DNA of 64,000 nucleotides from Lachnospiraceae bacterium (GCA_910575075.1 CAJTCY010000011.1:86372-150371), one strand, 5' to 3'; shown: positions 19,339 to 28,460, numbered from the stretch's first letter. Translations and numbers: made by a program. Notes: a model not told the origin generated them from the sequence alone.

Positions 19339-19905
19339 TTATTGTTGTAATACGAAATACGAACCATATTCTGTGCCGTCATGCCCGATTAACTTTTCCT
19401 CTGAGCGTTTAAAACCCAATTTTTTCAATGCTGAAATACGTTCTACTGCTGATGTAATCGCTTTTGTAGCAATTTTATCACATTGAAAAAGTATATATGT
19501 TGGTTCAATTATCAATTTTAGAATTTTGACAATCTCACTTTCCATTTCATAATCACTTCGAATATCAAATCTAAGTAAGCCACAATTTGTAAAATAGTCC
19601 TCGGCTTCTCTGTGAAAAAGCTCTATCGTACCTATTGCTTCATTTGTTACCTTTGAAACAATCGTCCAACGGACAAAGCCTTGTCTATTATATTCCCAAA
19701 GCCAATATTCAATCGCTTGTTCCATTCTGTTTTCAGTTGTATAGTGAAAATCATCTCCACCACAATTATCACTATTAAAAAATGGTACGGCTTTTTCATC
19801 AGAATAAACTTTTAACAAATCTGTCTTGTCCTCTTTCTTTGTCATTCTTAGCATATAATATTCATTTTCATAATCAGGGCAATTTTTATATACATCAACC
19901 GTCAT
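19339..19905 (-). CDS. GNAT family N-acetyltransferase
   Basis: 188 residues. The N-terminal strand YYMLRMTKKEDKTDLL, the core WTIVSKVTNEAIGTIELF and the C-terminal SAVERISALKKLGFKR fit the RimJ/RimL-like GNAT fold that transfers acetyl from acetyl-CoA. The central A motif is degenerate, so substrate and activity are uncertain. A strong GGAGG lies 6 bases before the start. Confidence 0.8.
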   Translation of the reverse strand: MTVDVYKNCPDYENEYYMLRMTKKEDKTDLLKVYSDEKAVPFFNSDNCGGDDFHYTTENRMEQAIEYWLWEYNRQGFVRWTIVSKVTNEAIGTIELFHREAEDYFTNCGLLRFDIRSDYEMESEIVKILKLIIEPTYILFQCDKIATKAITSAVERISALKKLGFKRSEEKLIGHDGTEYGSYFVLQQ

Positions 19906-19972
19906 GTTAATCCTCCTCTAAAACTTCAAAATTATCTGTCCCATCAAAATTTTGTCAATCTGGGATTTTAAT

Positions 19973-20383
19973 TTATGCTGGCTTAATCAAACCGTTTTCC
20001 CAAAAGGCATCAAATGTGTTTACCGCACCGCCGTGTTCAACGATTTTTCCATTCACAATTTTATCAATATCTACACCAGTCATTTCAATAACCCTATTCG
20101 TCGGCGTTATTCCAATAAACTCGCCCTTGTGCGTTCCTCTCATAATAAATTCCGAAATAACAGTATCGCCGTCCTCAAACTGGCGAATAATCTCCAGTGT
20201 GTAGTCGGGATACGTATTTTTAACAGCCACAAGGTGTTGCTTCATTCCGTTTATGCCGATAAAAATCTCGTTTTTGCCAACCCTTTGCACACAATCTTCT
20301 GAAATATATTGCGGAAGCTCATCAAGCAGGTTTTCTGAAACGACCACCTCGTAAAAGTATTTTATAATCTCTTTATTGTTCAT
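19973..20383 (-). CDS. SnoaL-like/ester cyclase family protein
   Basis: 136 residues with the small alpha+beta barrel of the NTF2/SnoaL superfamily: helix YFYEVVVSENLLDEL, then INGMKQHL and the conserved FEDGDTVISEFIMRGTHKGE strand. Function is not predictable from family. Its start overlaps the previous gene's stop by 11 bases, so translation is probably coupled. Confidence 0.78.
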   Translation of the reverse strand: MNNKEIIKYFYEVVVSENLLDELPQYISEDCVQRVGKNEIFIGINGMKQHLVAVKNTYPDYTLEIIRQFEDGDTVISEFIMRGTHKGEFIGITPTNRVIEMTGVDIDKIVNGKIVEHGGAVNTFDAFWENGLIKPA

Positions 20384-20834
20384 TGTACACCTCTAAATAA
20401 ATTCCATCTTTCCAATTTTTCAGATTGTAAAGTCTTGCTCCACGTTCACCATGCTCTGGATCATCAAACAGGTCTCTGAGCTTTTGACAGGGCATATCTG
20501 AGCATTCTCCAATGCGAAAGTTTTGTATCGATAACTTTTTTACAAAAAACAAAGTTAGCACATAAAAAATAACGGCAATTACTGTAATAATAATGTACCC
20601 CGAACTAAATTTTGTTGAAAAAACTGACATTATCCGCCTGCTGCGTTGACAATATAAAAATATGATTACGAAAAGAATCATCATAGATACCATTGTAGTC
20701 ATACTTCTGGTATCAAGCGTTTCATTCACAAAGCAAAATACAATTTGTTTCATTCCAAGGAGTAATCCTTGCATCAATAACAGCCACACTATAATAAAAC
20801 AAATTGTTTTTTTGCATTGAATTTTGGGGTTCAT
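20373..20834 (-). CDS. Membrane protein, possibly truncated CPBP-type
   Basis: 153 residues. The start at 20834 has GGAG 9 bases upstream. Three hydrophobic segments (about 10-30, 45-62, 75-97) resemble the N-terminal part of CPBP intramembrane proteases, but the catalytic EExxxR region is absent and the last 50 residues are soluble and rich in charged residues. It may be a truncated or chimeric gene. Overlaps the SnoaL-like gene. Confidence 0.55.
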   Translation of the reverse strand: MNPKIQCKKTICFIIVWLLLMQGLLLGMKQIVFCFVNETLDTRSMTTMVSMMILFVIIFLYCQRSRRIMSVFSTKFSSGYIIITVIAVIFYVLTLFFVKKLSIQNFRIGECSDMPCQKLRDLFDDPEHGERGARLYNLKNWKDGIYLEVYNEQ

Positions 20835-20865
20835 AGCAGTCAACTCCGAAATATCAATATGAAAA

Positions 20866-21414
20866 TCACTTTTTCTTGATAAGTTTCAGTTTTATATTTC
20901 TTTTTTCAGCAATCTTCTGAAACACCTCTACCACATACAAGCATTGTGCCTTAAATGATAGTGAGGACAATTCATCATTGGCTTGTATTTGCTTTATCGC
21001 TTCTTGCAGCTCAGAAAGTTCTAATAAATTGACAGCCACACAAAAGAATGTCTTTCTACGTCCGTCATTATAGTTAGAAAGCAGGCAAGAAAGAATTTGT
21101 GTTTTTTCCTGCTGTTCATGATTATATTGCTCAATGCCTATGTTTTTTGCTCTTTCTAAATCTGCTTTTCGCCGTTTATGCGTGATGAAAGAATCGTAAT
21201 CATCAATGTGTTGATACTTTTCGCATGGATACATTTCACATTCATAGCAGTATTCTATTTTTCCATGCTCAAGACTGCACCTTGCGATTTTACACGACTG
21301 ATTTCCTTCACCGCCTCCGCAGCCAGGGCAGTTTTTATTCAAGAACATGGGACAAAGCCCACAATTCAAACCACAGAGGGAAAATAATTTATTTTGCCGA
21401 TTAAATCCTTTCAT
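20866..21414 (-). CDS. DUF3795-type cysteine-rich protein
   Basis: 182 residues. A metal-binding N-terminus has the pattern CGLNCGLCPM, NCPGCGGG, then CSLEHGKIEYCYECEMYPCEK, matching the DUF3795 cysteine cluster. The rest is alpha-helical. Function is unknown. AAGGAGG lies 4 bases before the start. Confidence 0.8.
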   Translation of the reverse strand: MKGFNRQNKLFSLCGLNCGLCPMFLNKNCPGCGGGEGNQSCKIARCSLEHGKIEYCYECEMYPCEKYQHIDDYDSFITHKRRKADLERAKNIGIEQYNHEQQEKTQILSCLLSNYNDGRRKTFFCVAVNLLELSELQEAIKQIQANDELSSLSFKAQCLYVVEVFQKIAEKRNIKLKLIKKK

Positions 21415-21504
21415 GGTACCTCCTTTAACAGCCTACCTGCAAGCAATTCAAATAAGATAATCTATGATAATATTTGATCCAATAAATCGGGAAAATATGA
21501 CAAG

Positions 21505-21924
21505 TTAAAACTCATATCTTGTACCATGCGAGAGCAGCAGGCCATCAGTTAAGTCCACACGCAGAATGATGGTGTTTTCATCGTTAAAATCGTTGTGCCC
21601 GTTATCTATCCACTCGCAGAATACTTCTCTCAATTTCTGTGCAATCACCTTATTATCTTCTTTGCAAAACCACCCTATGTTTGTCCCTTTTCCATGAGCG
21701 GTAAACCATTCCCCGCATATTCCGACATTGGGATTTTCAGCTATTTGTTTCATCTTATTTGATTGCGCGTGGGTGATAACATAAAATGTTCCGTTTTCAT
21801 AGTAGGCATTTACTGTCCGTACATCAGGAATATTGCCATCAACAGTGGCAAGGGCTATCAATGTATCACGCCCAAATCTTTCATTCATTATTTGTCTTGC
21901 TCTTGGCGGTAACTTTACATTCAT
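21505..21924 (-). CDS. Pyridoxamine 5'-phosphate oxidase family protein
   Basis: 139 residues, FMN-binding split barrel: LIALATVDGNIPDVRTVNAYY, the NGTFYVITHAQSNKMKQIA segment and the NVGICGEWF strand. It is not close to the NimA-like protein at 15673. AAGGAGA precedes the start. Confidence 0.85.
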   Translation of the reverse strand: MNVKLPPRARQIMNERFGRDTLIALATVDGNIPDVRTVNAYYENGTFYVITHAQSNKMKQIAENPNVGICGEWFTAHGKGTNIGWFCKEDNKVIAQKLREVFCEWIDNGHNDFNDENTIILRVDLTDGLLLSHGTRYEF

Positions 21925-21953
21925 ACGTGTTTTCTCCTTTTGAGCAGGTTACT

Positions 21954-22301
21954 TTAGTCAAAAAGTTTCTCCTTAAAGCAATTCTGGTTTCCTGTTGGTT
22001 TCGCAGTAAGCCTAAACATAACACAGCCATCAGGACACACTATAGTCTTGGTATACTTTCCGTCTCCGCCAATGTTTTCTAAATCCCCACCGCTCCTGAC
22101 TGCTTCCATAATGGGGAACATGATCATCATACATTTGGAGCAAATGCCCTGCCCATTCTGGTTTACCGGACAGCCATAAGTACAGGTGTACTTGTCACCA
22201 ATTTCTTCACCATTGCGGCAATAATGCTCTGTACGATCTCCGCGCAGGAAGCCGATTACTTCAATTTCCCATTCAAATTCTTCAGCATACCATTTCTTCA
22301 T
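21954..22301 (-). CDS. TIGR04076 family protein
   Basis: 115 residues with conserved cysteines and the family pattern of a central MIMFPIMEAVRSGG helix and a VCPDGCVMFRL strand. Function is unknown; members often occur beside redox or radical SAM proteins. The start codon overlaps the stop of the upstream gene by 4 bases (ATGA), so the two are translationally coupled. A second family member lies at 36189-36608. Confidence 0.75.
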   Translation of the reverse strand: MKKWYAEEFEWEIEVIGFLRGDRTEHYCRNGEEIGDKYTCTYGCPVNQNGQGICSKCMMIMFPIMEAVRSGGDLENIGGDGKYTKTIVCPDGCVMFRLTAKPTGNQNCFKEKLFD

Positions 22302-22789
22302 TTCGCACCTCCGCTTTTATACATATTGAAAAACAGTTCTCTAAATTCTTTCTCGGAAAGTCTTAACTCTGTTTCGTTATAATAAGGAGCGCCATCTCTG
22401 ATGCCGAATTCAAGAGCAGTAGGTCCTTCTAAGCAGTAAGCTTTATATGCGTAGTCAATCGCTTCTGTCTGTCGAACATAATCTACTAAAGCCTTTGCTG
22501 CATTTCTGGATTTTTCGTCCGACATACCGCCAACTGCAAGACCTGAGCCTGCACAGTAAATATCTAAGTAAACTTCTTCCGCTTCTTCCGATGTCGCCAG
22601 AATACAGTATGAAAAAAGATCCTCCAGATTTTCCGTTTCATAAATTGGTTGACCAAATAGCGCTTTGATTTTACCGCATATGAGTGAAAACTGATTTCCA
22701 TAATCTGAAAAGTCTTCAATAAAATTATATAGTTTACTGCTATCTGTTAATTTTTCCATGCTTTTCACTGATTGAAATGTGTATGGCAT
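22298..22789 (-). CDS. Hypothetical protein
   Basis: 163 residues, soluble, mixed alpha/beta. GGAGG lies 6 bases before the start, so it is a real gene. I do not recognise the family. The segment EAEEVYLDIYCAGSGLAVGG is the most distinctive. Coupled to the TIGR04076 gene by ATGA overlap. Confidence 0.65.
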   Translation of the reverse strand: MPYTFQSVKSMEKLTDSSKLYNFIEDFSDYGNQFSLICGKIKALFGQPIYETENLEDLFSYCILATSEEAEEVYLDIYCAGSGLAVGGMSDEKSRNAAKALVDYVRQTEAIDYAYKAYCLEGPTALEFGIRDGAPYYNETELRLSEKEFRELFFNMYKSGGAK

Positions 22790-22834
22790 TTTATCCTCCT
22801 CTGCTTTAGAACATATTTGAAAATTTTATGTTTT

Positions 22835-23302
22835 TCACTGGTTATTCAGAAGTTTTGTCAAATCCTCAATAGAAGCATCCATCTTCACAGAGAGTTCTTC
22901 CATAGACATTCCAGCATTCAGAAAACGCTTAACCACCATTTTCATATCCTCGCCAACCTCTATGAGATGCCCGTCCAGATCGTAGAACCTGATCACACGC
23001 TGTCCCCAGCTGTGCTCAATGACTTCTCCCAGATATTCAATCTCAGGGTATTCTTTTAGCTTGTTCAGAAAACCGTCAAAGTTCTGTTCCTCAAAGACGA
23101 CTTCTGCATTGTTGGATTTCTTCAGTACCTTTTCCTTTGGTATACTCACCAGCCAGTCAAAATCCTGCTGTAATGCCAGTCCGCAGGTAAAGGCTATGTT
23201 TTTTCCGTAATCCTGGTATACTTCTAATCCGAATAAATCCTCATAAAACTTTCTTGTGGCGCTGATGTCCGCTACCGATATAACCGTACATACATACTTC
23301 AT
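22835..23302 (-). CDS. VOC superfamily (glyoxalase-like) protein
   Basis: 155 residues. MKYVCTVISVADISATRKFY opens the fold, and two beta-alpha-beta-beta-beta modules follow, the second containing RVIRFYDLDGHLIEVGE with the usual metal-ligand glutamate. A C-terminal helix of about 35 residues extends it. GAGGAG lies before the chosen ATG at 23302; the open frame reaches back to 23365 without one. Confidence 0.85.
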   Translation of the reverse strand: MKYVCTVISVADISATRKFYEDLFGLEVYQDYGKNIAFTCGLALQQDFDWLVSIPKEKVLKKSNNAEVVFEEQNFDGFLNKLKEYPEIEYLGEVIEHSWGQRVIRFYDLDGHLIEVGEDMKMVVKRFLNAGMSMEELSVKMDASIEDLTKLLNNQ

Positions 23303-23375
23303 ATAAACACTCCTCAATCTATAGCTGTTCTTTATTTCTGATAAAGCCTTTTGTACAGCACACAACTAAATGAAA

Positions 23376-23621
23376 TTATACTGCTTTAAAAATGCCGCAA
23401 ATCGTTTCCGATTTACCTGTAAAATCTGCCCCTGTCGCATCATCAAAAACACCAATTTCTGAAAATCCACCGTTTCTAATTTCCCCAATGAATGTTTCTT
23501 TGGAATAAATTTGATTCCATATATTGAAACATTCACAATCATCATCTGATAATATCAAATACTGCTCTAATGTATTAGCGTATTCTTCCCTGATTACCAC
23601 GACCTCTGCACAAGCATCCAA
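23376..23621 (-). pseudogene. C-terminal remnant of a SAM-dependent methyltransferase
   Basis: About 80 residues. The segment containing TFIGEIRNGGFSEIGVFDD and then SETICGIFK matches the end of class I methyltransferases; the SAM-binding N-terminus is missing. The upstream DNA runs directly into the excisionase-like remnant in another frame, so a deletion joined the two. Confidence 0.5.
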
Positions 23622-23627
23622 CAGGGC

Positions 23628-23808
23628 GTTTGTGTGTTCCTTTCGGCACAGACTGTCTACCCTCAGACGGTTTTTTCGTGCCTTCTGGAATCATCCATCT
23701 GCGTCCCTTACGGGTAACACCTTGTATTTTATCTTCTGAACATAGCTTCCGCACTCTTCTGCCTGAAATTCCTCACTTTTCTGCCGCTTGTTTTACTGTC
23801 ATGTACAT
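23628..23808 (-). pseudogene. Excisionase-like HTH gene broken by a stop codon
   Basis: From the ATG at 23808 the frame reads MYMTVKQAAEK, a TGA, then GISGRRVRKLCSEDKIQGV and GRRWMIPEGTKKPSEGR. Intact relatives have Trp (TGG) where the stop now lies. This is the small winged-helix family common as excisionases or regulators of integrative elements. The single G-to-A type change and the fused methyltransferase tail mark it as dead. Confidence 0.6.
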
Positions 23809-23866
23809 AATTTTACACCTCGCTTCAAGAGACAGTATATTCCTTTAACGGAATATTTGCTCTTTC

Positions 23867-24457
23867 CTACAAGATTCCAAGAGCTTCTTTTGCCAGCTTA
23901 TCTGCAAGATCATTATACTTGTCGCCGGAGTGGCCTTTTACTTTTACAAACTGTACCAATACTTTGCTGCTCGCCGCTTTGTAAAATCTGGCATACGCAA
24001 TCGTACCTGCCTTTTTTGCCTGCCACTCCCCATTGCACCATTTTGCAATTCCCTCATAATCATGATAAATAGTGACACTGGAAATTTGATTATCAAGACA
24101 GAACTGGATTGCCGCTTCAGCTCCTTTTATCTCGCCGGCAACATTGTGCATTGCTGCCAGTTCCGGATCCAAAAATTTTTTTGAAAAATGCATTTCCTGT
24201 CCACCGTAAAACATTACCACTCCATAAGAAAAAGCTTCTTCCGCTGAGTCATAACTTCCATCCACATAGGCAATTGCCTGTGTTTCTGTCTGTTTCTTTT
24301 CACTCCCGTTTCCCATAAAATCCAAAGCATCTTCTTTTGAGATAAATCCTTTATATACGGCTCCTGAAAATCCATGAATCTGCTTCTGGCATTCTGCCCA
24401 TGATTCATAAATTCCCGGCGTCTTCCCTGCTTTAACTGCATAAAATTTTTTAGCCAT
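23867..24457 (-). CDS. rnhA: Ribonuclease H with N-terminal viroplasmin domain
   Basis: 196 residues. Residues 3-45 form the caulimovirus-viroplasmin/RNase H hybrid-binding domain (KFYAVKAGKTPGIYESWAEC, ending with SKEDALDFM). Residues about 60-195 are RNase HI with the catalytic set: D in AYVDGSYD, E in AGEIKGAE, D in IYHDYEG and the late H/D in KGHSGDKYNDLAD. It cleaves RNA in RNA-DNA hybrids in the cytoplasm. AAGGAGGG precedes the start. Confidence 0.93.
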   Translation of the reverse strand: MAKKFYAVKAGKTPGIYESWAECQKQIHGFSGAVYKGFISKEDALDFMGNGSEKKQTETQAIAYVDGSYDSAEEAFSYGVVMFYGGQEMHFSKKFLDPELAAMHNVAGEIKGAEAAIQFCLDNQISSVTIYHDYEGIAKWCNGEWQAKKAGTIAYARFYKAASSKVLVQFVKVKGHSGDKYNDLADKLAKEALGIL

Positions 24458-24661
24458 CTGACCCTCCTTATATCACAATCGTTATCAATAACAGTCATCT
24501 TATCACATTCCACCTGTAAAGTCACCCCTCTAAACTTTCTAAAGACCTTATAAAAACCGACATATAAAAAATACAAAAATTCATATCCATCATTGAAAAT
24601 TCATATTTGAATGGTCACTGCTCTGCAAACCAGAAGCCTGATGTCTTAGAGAAAACGCATA

Positions 24662-24696
24662 AAAAGCATCTGAATTTTGATGTTTCAGATGCTTTT
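24662..24696 (-). terminator. Intrinsic terminator
   Basis: AAAAGCATCTGAA pairs perfectly with TTCAGATGCTTTT around a 9-base loop, with T runs on both sides. It follows the MazF remnant on the minus strand and isolates the RNase H gene. Confidence 0.7.
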
Positions 24697-24731
24697 AACT
24701 TCACTTTTTAATATTATTTACATGAAGCTAA

Positions 24732-24917
24732 CTACCAGCTCTTTTGCTTCATTCCATATCTCATATCAATAGGATATTCTTCTTTAAACTGGGCATTCCG
24801 TGCCTTAACATCCAATATTTCTGCCTGGTCAAATAATATTATCCCCGTCGCCTGAGTTCGCTGATCCAATTCAATGTGAAATGGATGATTTTTGTTTGTA
24901 TTTGTAATTGGACATAC
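24732..24917 (-). pseudogene. MazF/PemK toxin 3' remnant
   Basis: The frame reads VCPITNTNKNHPFHIELD, then TQATGIILFDQAEILDVKA and RNAQFKEEYP, matching the second half of MazF-type endoribonuclease toxins. An in-frame TAA lies four codons before the homology, and the N-terminal strand with the catalytic arginine is gone. No antitoxin gene is adjacent. Confidence 0.6.
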
Positions 24918-24976
24918 AAATGCTAATTAACTATGCTGGTTCAAAATCAATATGTCAGCAATGTGCCGCATATCAT

Positions 24977-25162
24977 TCATTTCCTTTTTTCTCTCTTCTC
25001 CTTATAATTTTTTAACACAATTCCTACCGATCCCATTAACATCATACAACTGCCAACAATGCAAATAATTCCTCCCCAAAACTGTCCGTAAAAATAGCCT
25101 GCAACACACCCAGACAGTTCAATTACAGCTCCGGTAGAAAGCAGTATTAATTGTTTGTGCAT
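24977..25162 (-). CDS. Small two-helix membrane protein
   Basis: 61 residues. The ATG at 25162 has GGAGG 5-6 bases upstream. Two hydrophobic helices (about 5-25 and 28-48) with a glycine-rich turn end in a basic tail KNYKEKREKRK. Function unknown. Confidence 0.55.
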   Translation of the reverse strand: MHKQLILLSTGAVIELSGCVAGYFYGQFWGGIICIVGSCMMLMGSVGIVLKNYKEKREKRK

Positions 25163-25188
25163 GATAACCTCCAATCTAATGTACAGTC

Positions 25189-25629
25189 CTAATAAACAAT
25201 AAAATGCTCATAACTTTTTGTTTTCTTGTATTTTCCCGTACATTTTTTATTTGCATAGAATTTATTAATATATTTGTAATCGTAAGCTCCATGTGTATAG
25301 GTTTTATACTTGCAGCCTAAATATTTTGTCTTTGGATTAATGGACTCTATATGTCCATCTGTGACACTGAACTCAATAGCGTTGTTTCCTGCTGATTCTA
25401 CGCTGATCTCTTCTGTCTTGCTGCCGGATTTGATAGTGTATGTATTTTCTTCTCCCACCTGAACATCGTCAATATTCGCTACAGGAACACCAGATTCCTT
25501 TAACATTTTCATTTCATTCGTTACTTCTGCCTTTTTATTTGTCGCCGCTGATATTTTCACAACATCATTGCCGAATATTTCACAAAAAATCAACACGCAA
25601 ACAAAAACATTTATTATTACTTTCTTCAT
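25189..25629 (-). CDS. Small secreted protein
   Basis: 146 residues with a signal peptide (about 1-29). The mature part has no cysteine clusters or recognised domain except a basic, tyrosine-rich C-terminus (YKTYTHGAYDYKYINKFY) reminiscent of small secreted bacteriocin-like or immunity proteins. AAGGAGA precedes the start. It lies 14 bp upstream of the next gene's ribosome site region and may share its transcript. Confidence 0.65.
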   Translation of the reverse strand: MKKVIINVFVCVLIFCEIFGNDVVKISAATNKKAEVTNEMKMLKESGVPVANIDDVQVGEENTYTIKSGSKTEEISVESAGNNAIEFSVTDGHIESINPKTKYLGCKYKTYTHGAYDYKYINKFYANKKCTGKYKKTKSYEHFIVY

Positions 25630-26084
25630 AAATATAATTCTCCTTTCTGCTGCAGTACATTGGCGGCAAACTATCTTACCATTTCACTTTTTATTTCTAA
25701 GGCCCAAAAATATAACTCCCCTCCTCTTTTTTAAATTTACCTTATTTTATCGTAACAGCATCCTCTATGTTTTACATTTAGAAAACATTCTCAGCACTGA
25801 AATCTTCCTTCTCTAATTCTTCATCCAAAAAGTAAATCCTCATCCAAATATTTTTTCAGTTTATCCACTGCAAATCCTCTGATGATTCTTTCATAAAATA
25901 AGAATCTTTTCAATTGCATCTATTATATAATTCGTATTTTTTTTCTCCTGGTTACGTTTCCATATAATTTTTTTAATTTTCTATACCAATTATAAATGAG
26001 AGCAATGATTACATTCTACTCATAATCCTCTCTTTTTACCCAGAAAATTTATTGATATTTAAATCATACAAAATTATGATACTG
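25630..26084. other. Non-coding AT-rich stretch
   Basis: About 450 bp with no supported gene on either strand, presumably holding the promoter of the small secreted protein. I see no repeat or clear structured RNA. Confidence 0.5.
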
Positions 26085-26298
26085 CTATGGTATACAAAAA
26101 AGAAGCTGTGATTCACAGCCTCCCTGCACCGCCAGAAAACAAAACGTGATAAGTTCATACTGTCTCAAATCCAAACCGCCCCTTGTATAATAATCGCCAA
26201 AACAATTCGCTGCAAACCCCGCATTGCAATTACTGTATTTTATAGTCAATGATTTCGAGTTTTGGATCTATATGGTAAAGGAATTTATCCATATGCAT
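26085..26298 (-). pseudogene. Carboxymuconolactone decarboxylase-like remnant
   Basis: Two frames together: MHMDKFLYHIDPKLEIIDYK from 26298, then after a stop and frame change CNAGFAANCFGDYYTRGGLD and LRQYELITFCFLAVQGGCE, which resembles the core helix of the CMD/AhpD-like family. The C-terminal half is missing. A hairpin at 26095-26123 (GCTGTGAATCACAGC followed by TTCTTTTTT on the minus strand) overlaps its end and may now terminate the oxidoreductase transcript. Confidence 0.4.
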
Positions 26299-26355
26299 AA
26301 AGGGAAACTATAAGCGGAAGAAGCAAAAGGGGGAGGAGCCAGTTTTGTAATCGTT

Positions 26356-27657
26356 TTATGGAGTACGCAGATCTCCATTAGCAGGATTATCTAATAACAC
26401 GCCATCTTCCGCAAACCGTGACCCATGGCAAGGACAGTCCCAGGTATGTTCCTCCTTGTTCCACTTCAATGCACACCCCAAATGCGGACACCGTTTTTGG
26501 GAAAAGGTAAGCAGATTCATCAGATATTCACAGCCATTTACAGCCAACTGTGGCTTTAACATATTTCTCGATGGACAAAACACTTCTTGATAAGGAGAAT
26601 TCTTTCCCAGAACTAAATCAGACAGCATCATTGCCGCTGCCATAGAAGACGTCATCCCCCACTTGCCAAATCCTGTTGCTACAAAACCGTCCTGCATTCC
26701 CTTTGCATACGCTCCAATATATGGTATATGGTCCAATGTCATACAGTCCTGCGCAGCCCAGATATATTTGGGAGAAGACTCAGGATAATGGCTGTCCGCA
26801 AAATTTCTCAATTCTTGCCATTTTCCCCCTTCTTTTCCTGTCCTGTGAGAAGCACCGCCAAGCAAAAGCAGATCCTTATAATTACGGAACGACAGGCCGC
26901 CTTTCGCTTCGTCTAAATACATGCCATGCACCTGTGCCGCCCCCTCAAGCGCAAGAACATACGAGCGCTCCTGATACATCTTCATAAAATACAGTCCATG
27001 CTTATTATCTATAGGAAAATGCGTGGCAAAAATTACTTCTTCAAATGTAATATTTCCCCTTTTAGTAACCGCAGTATGATCCTTAAACTCTGTCACAAAG
27101 GTATTCTCGTAAATTGCAAGCCCCTTTGCAATCTGTGCGATAAACTTCAGCGGGTGAAATTGCGCCTGATGTGCAAATTCAACGGCTCCTACTGTCTGAA
27201 ATGGCAGTTCCGGCGTTCCCGCAATCTTAGTTTCATACCCAATTTGGTGCAGGGCCTCTGCTTCCGCTTCCAGCTTTCCAGGATCGTCCTTAGAATAAAT
27301 ATACGAAGTTTTTTCCTGGAAATCACAGTCAATGCCACGGCAAAGCTGAAAATACTTTTCTACTGCCCTCTGATTTGCCTCCAGATACATCTTTGCCTTT
27401 TCCGCGCCATTTTGTTTCAATAATTTTCCGTATATAAGCCCATGCTGCGCTGTAATTTTCGCCGTAGTATTTTTTGTTACTCCTGAGCAAATCCTGCGTC
27501 CCTCCACAAGCATGTAATCCACGCCTTTTTCCTGCAGAAAATATGCGCACAAAAGCCCCGCCATACCCCCGCCAATAATTAACACATCTGTTTTTTTACT
27601 TCCCTGCAATGCTTCAAACTGCGGTAAACGAACAGTTTCCATCCAGACTGACTCCAT
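26356..27657 (-). CDS. FAD-dependent oxidoreductase with C-terminal Rieske domain
   Basis: 433 residues. GGAGG sits 6 bases before the ATG at 27657, which is preferred over 27684. The N-terminal Rossmann motif VLIIGGGMAGLLCAYFLQEKG binds FAD (about residue 27); the body is a DAO-type fold. The last 50 residues form a Rieske [2Fe-2S] site with CPHLGC and CPCHGSRF. Relatives are soluble cytoplasmic oxidoreductases of uncertain substrate. It is followed upstream by mscL on the same strand (45 bp apart). Confidence 0.88.
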   Translation of the reverse strand: MESVWMETVRLPQFEALQGSKKTDVLIIGGGMAGLLCAYFLQEKGVDYMLVEGRRICSGVTKNTTAKITAQHGLIYGKLLKQNGAEKAKMYLEANQRAVEKYFQLCRGIDCDFQEKTSYIYSKDDPGKLEAEAEALHQIGYETKIAGTPELPFQTVGAVEFAHQAQFHPLKFIAQIAKGLAIYENTFVTEFKDHTAVTKRGNITFEEVIFATHFPIDNKHGLYFMKMYQERSYVLALEGAAQVHGMYLDEAKGGLSFRNYKDLLLLGGASHRTGKEGGKWQELRNFADSHYPESSPKYIWAAQDCMTLDHIPYIGAYAKGMQDGFVATGFGKWGMTSSMAAAMMLSDLVLGKNSPYQEVFCPSRNMLKPQLAVNGCEYLMNLLTFSQKRCPHLGCALKWNKEEHTWDCPCHGSRFAEDGVLLDNPANGDLRTP

Positions 27658-27701
27658 ATATGCCCTCCGTTTTTTAGATAGCATATGTGATTTTTTTTAA
27701 T

Positions 27702-28157
27702 TTATCCCCTTTCGCATCCGCATTCTGCTTCGATTTCTAGTATAGATGTACAATGTCCGCATCTGACTGCCTTAATTGGGATTTCCATCATGCAGTATGG
27801 ACAAGTCTTAGTTGTTGCTGCCGGCTCTTCCTTTGATCCGGTAAGCTGCGCTGTTTTTGCCTGCAGCGTGTGAAGCGCCTTTAGCATCAGGAAAATTATC
27901 GCCGCCATCAAAAGGAAATTAACCACTGCAGTCAGAAACTTTCCGTAATTCAACGTAACTTCCCCAAGAATGTTTACATGAAGCATATCAAAATTGGCTC
28001 CGCCGAAAAGTCCCAATATTGGGGAAATGATATCATCCGTCAACGATGTGACAATAGAGGAAAAAGCCCCGCCGATCAAAACACCAACAGCCATATCCAT
28101 CACATTTCCTCTGGTAATAAAATTTTTAAATTCGCTGATAAAACCTTTTACTTTCAT
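27702..28157 (-). CDS. mscL: Large-conductance mechanosensitive channel with zinc ribbon tail
   Basis: 151 residues. The MscL signature spans the first helix (FKNFITRGNVMDMAVGVLIG) and the second (FLTAVVNFLLMAAIIFLMLKA). The pentameric channel opens under osmotic downshock. The C-terminus differs from the usual cytoplasmic helix: it carries two Cys pairs, CPYC and CGHC, a zinc-ribbon-like knuckle. Upstream of the FAD-Rieske gene and probably co-transcribed. Confidence 0.93.
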   Translation of the reverse strand: MKVKGFISEFKNFITRGNVMDMAVGVLIGGAFSSIVTSLTDDIISPILGLFGGANFDMLHVNILGEVTLNYGKFLTAVVNFLLMAAIIFLMLKALHTLQAKTAQLTGSKEEPAATTKTCPYCMMEIPIKAVRCGHCTSILEIEAECGCERG

Positions 28158-28271
28158 ATGAATTTCCTTTCTTTTGTATTATCGTTTTATCGTTCCTTTG
28201 TACTTTATTGATTATATCATACTCTGGAGAGGTAAACAAATTAATCATTCTTTTATGTGGGAGTATGAGAG

Positions 28272-28460
28272 TTGAATTCTTCTTTTAAAACTGCATCCAA
28301 ATTCTTGGAAAATCCTTCTAATAAACTTCATGATGTTTACCGCGCATTGGATGTCCTTGGAGAGTTTGGCTGCCAAAAGTTCATTTATCGCAACAACGCC
28401 GGACTTGGTTGGAAAATTTCCGGGATTACAACCATATGGGGGAACGGTCCAATATTGTAA
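28272..28460 (+). pseudogene. Possible IS1634-type transposase fragment
   Basis: A 62-residue open frame with KFLENPSNKLHDVYRALDVL followed by IYRN, resembling part of IS1634-like DDE transposases just before the first catalytic region. No catalytic residues or inverted repeats remain. This lies in a 366-bp gap otherwise without genes. Confidence 0.35.
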
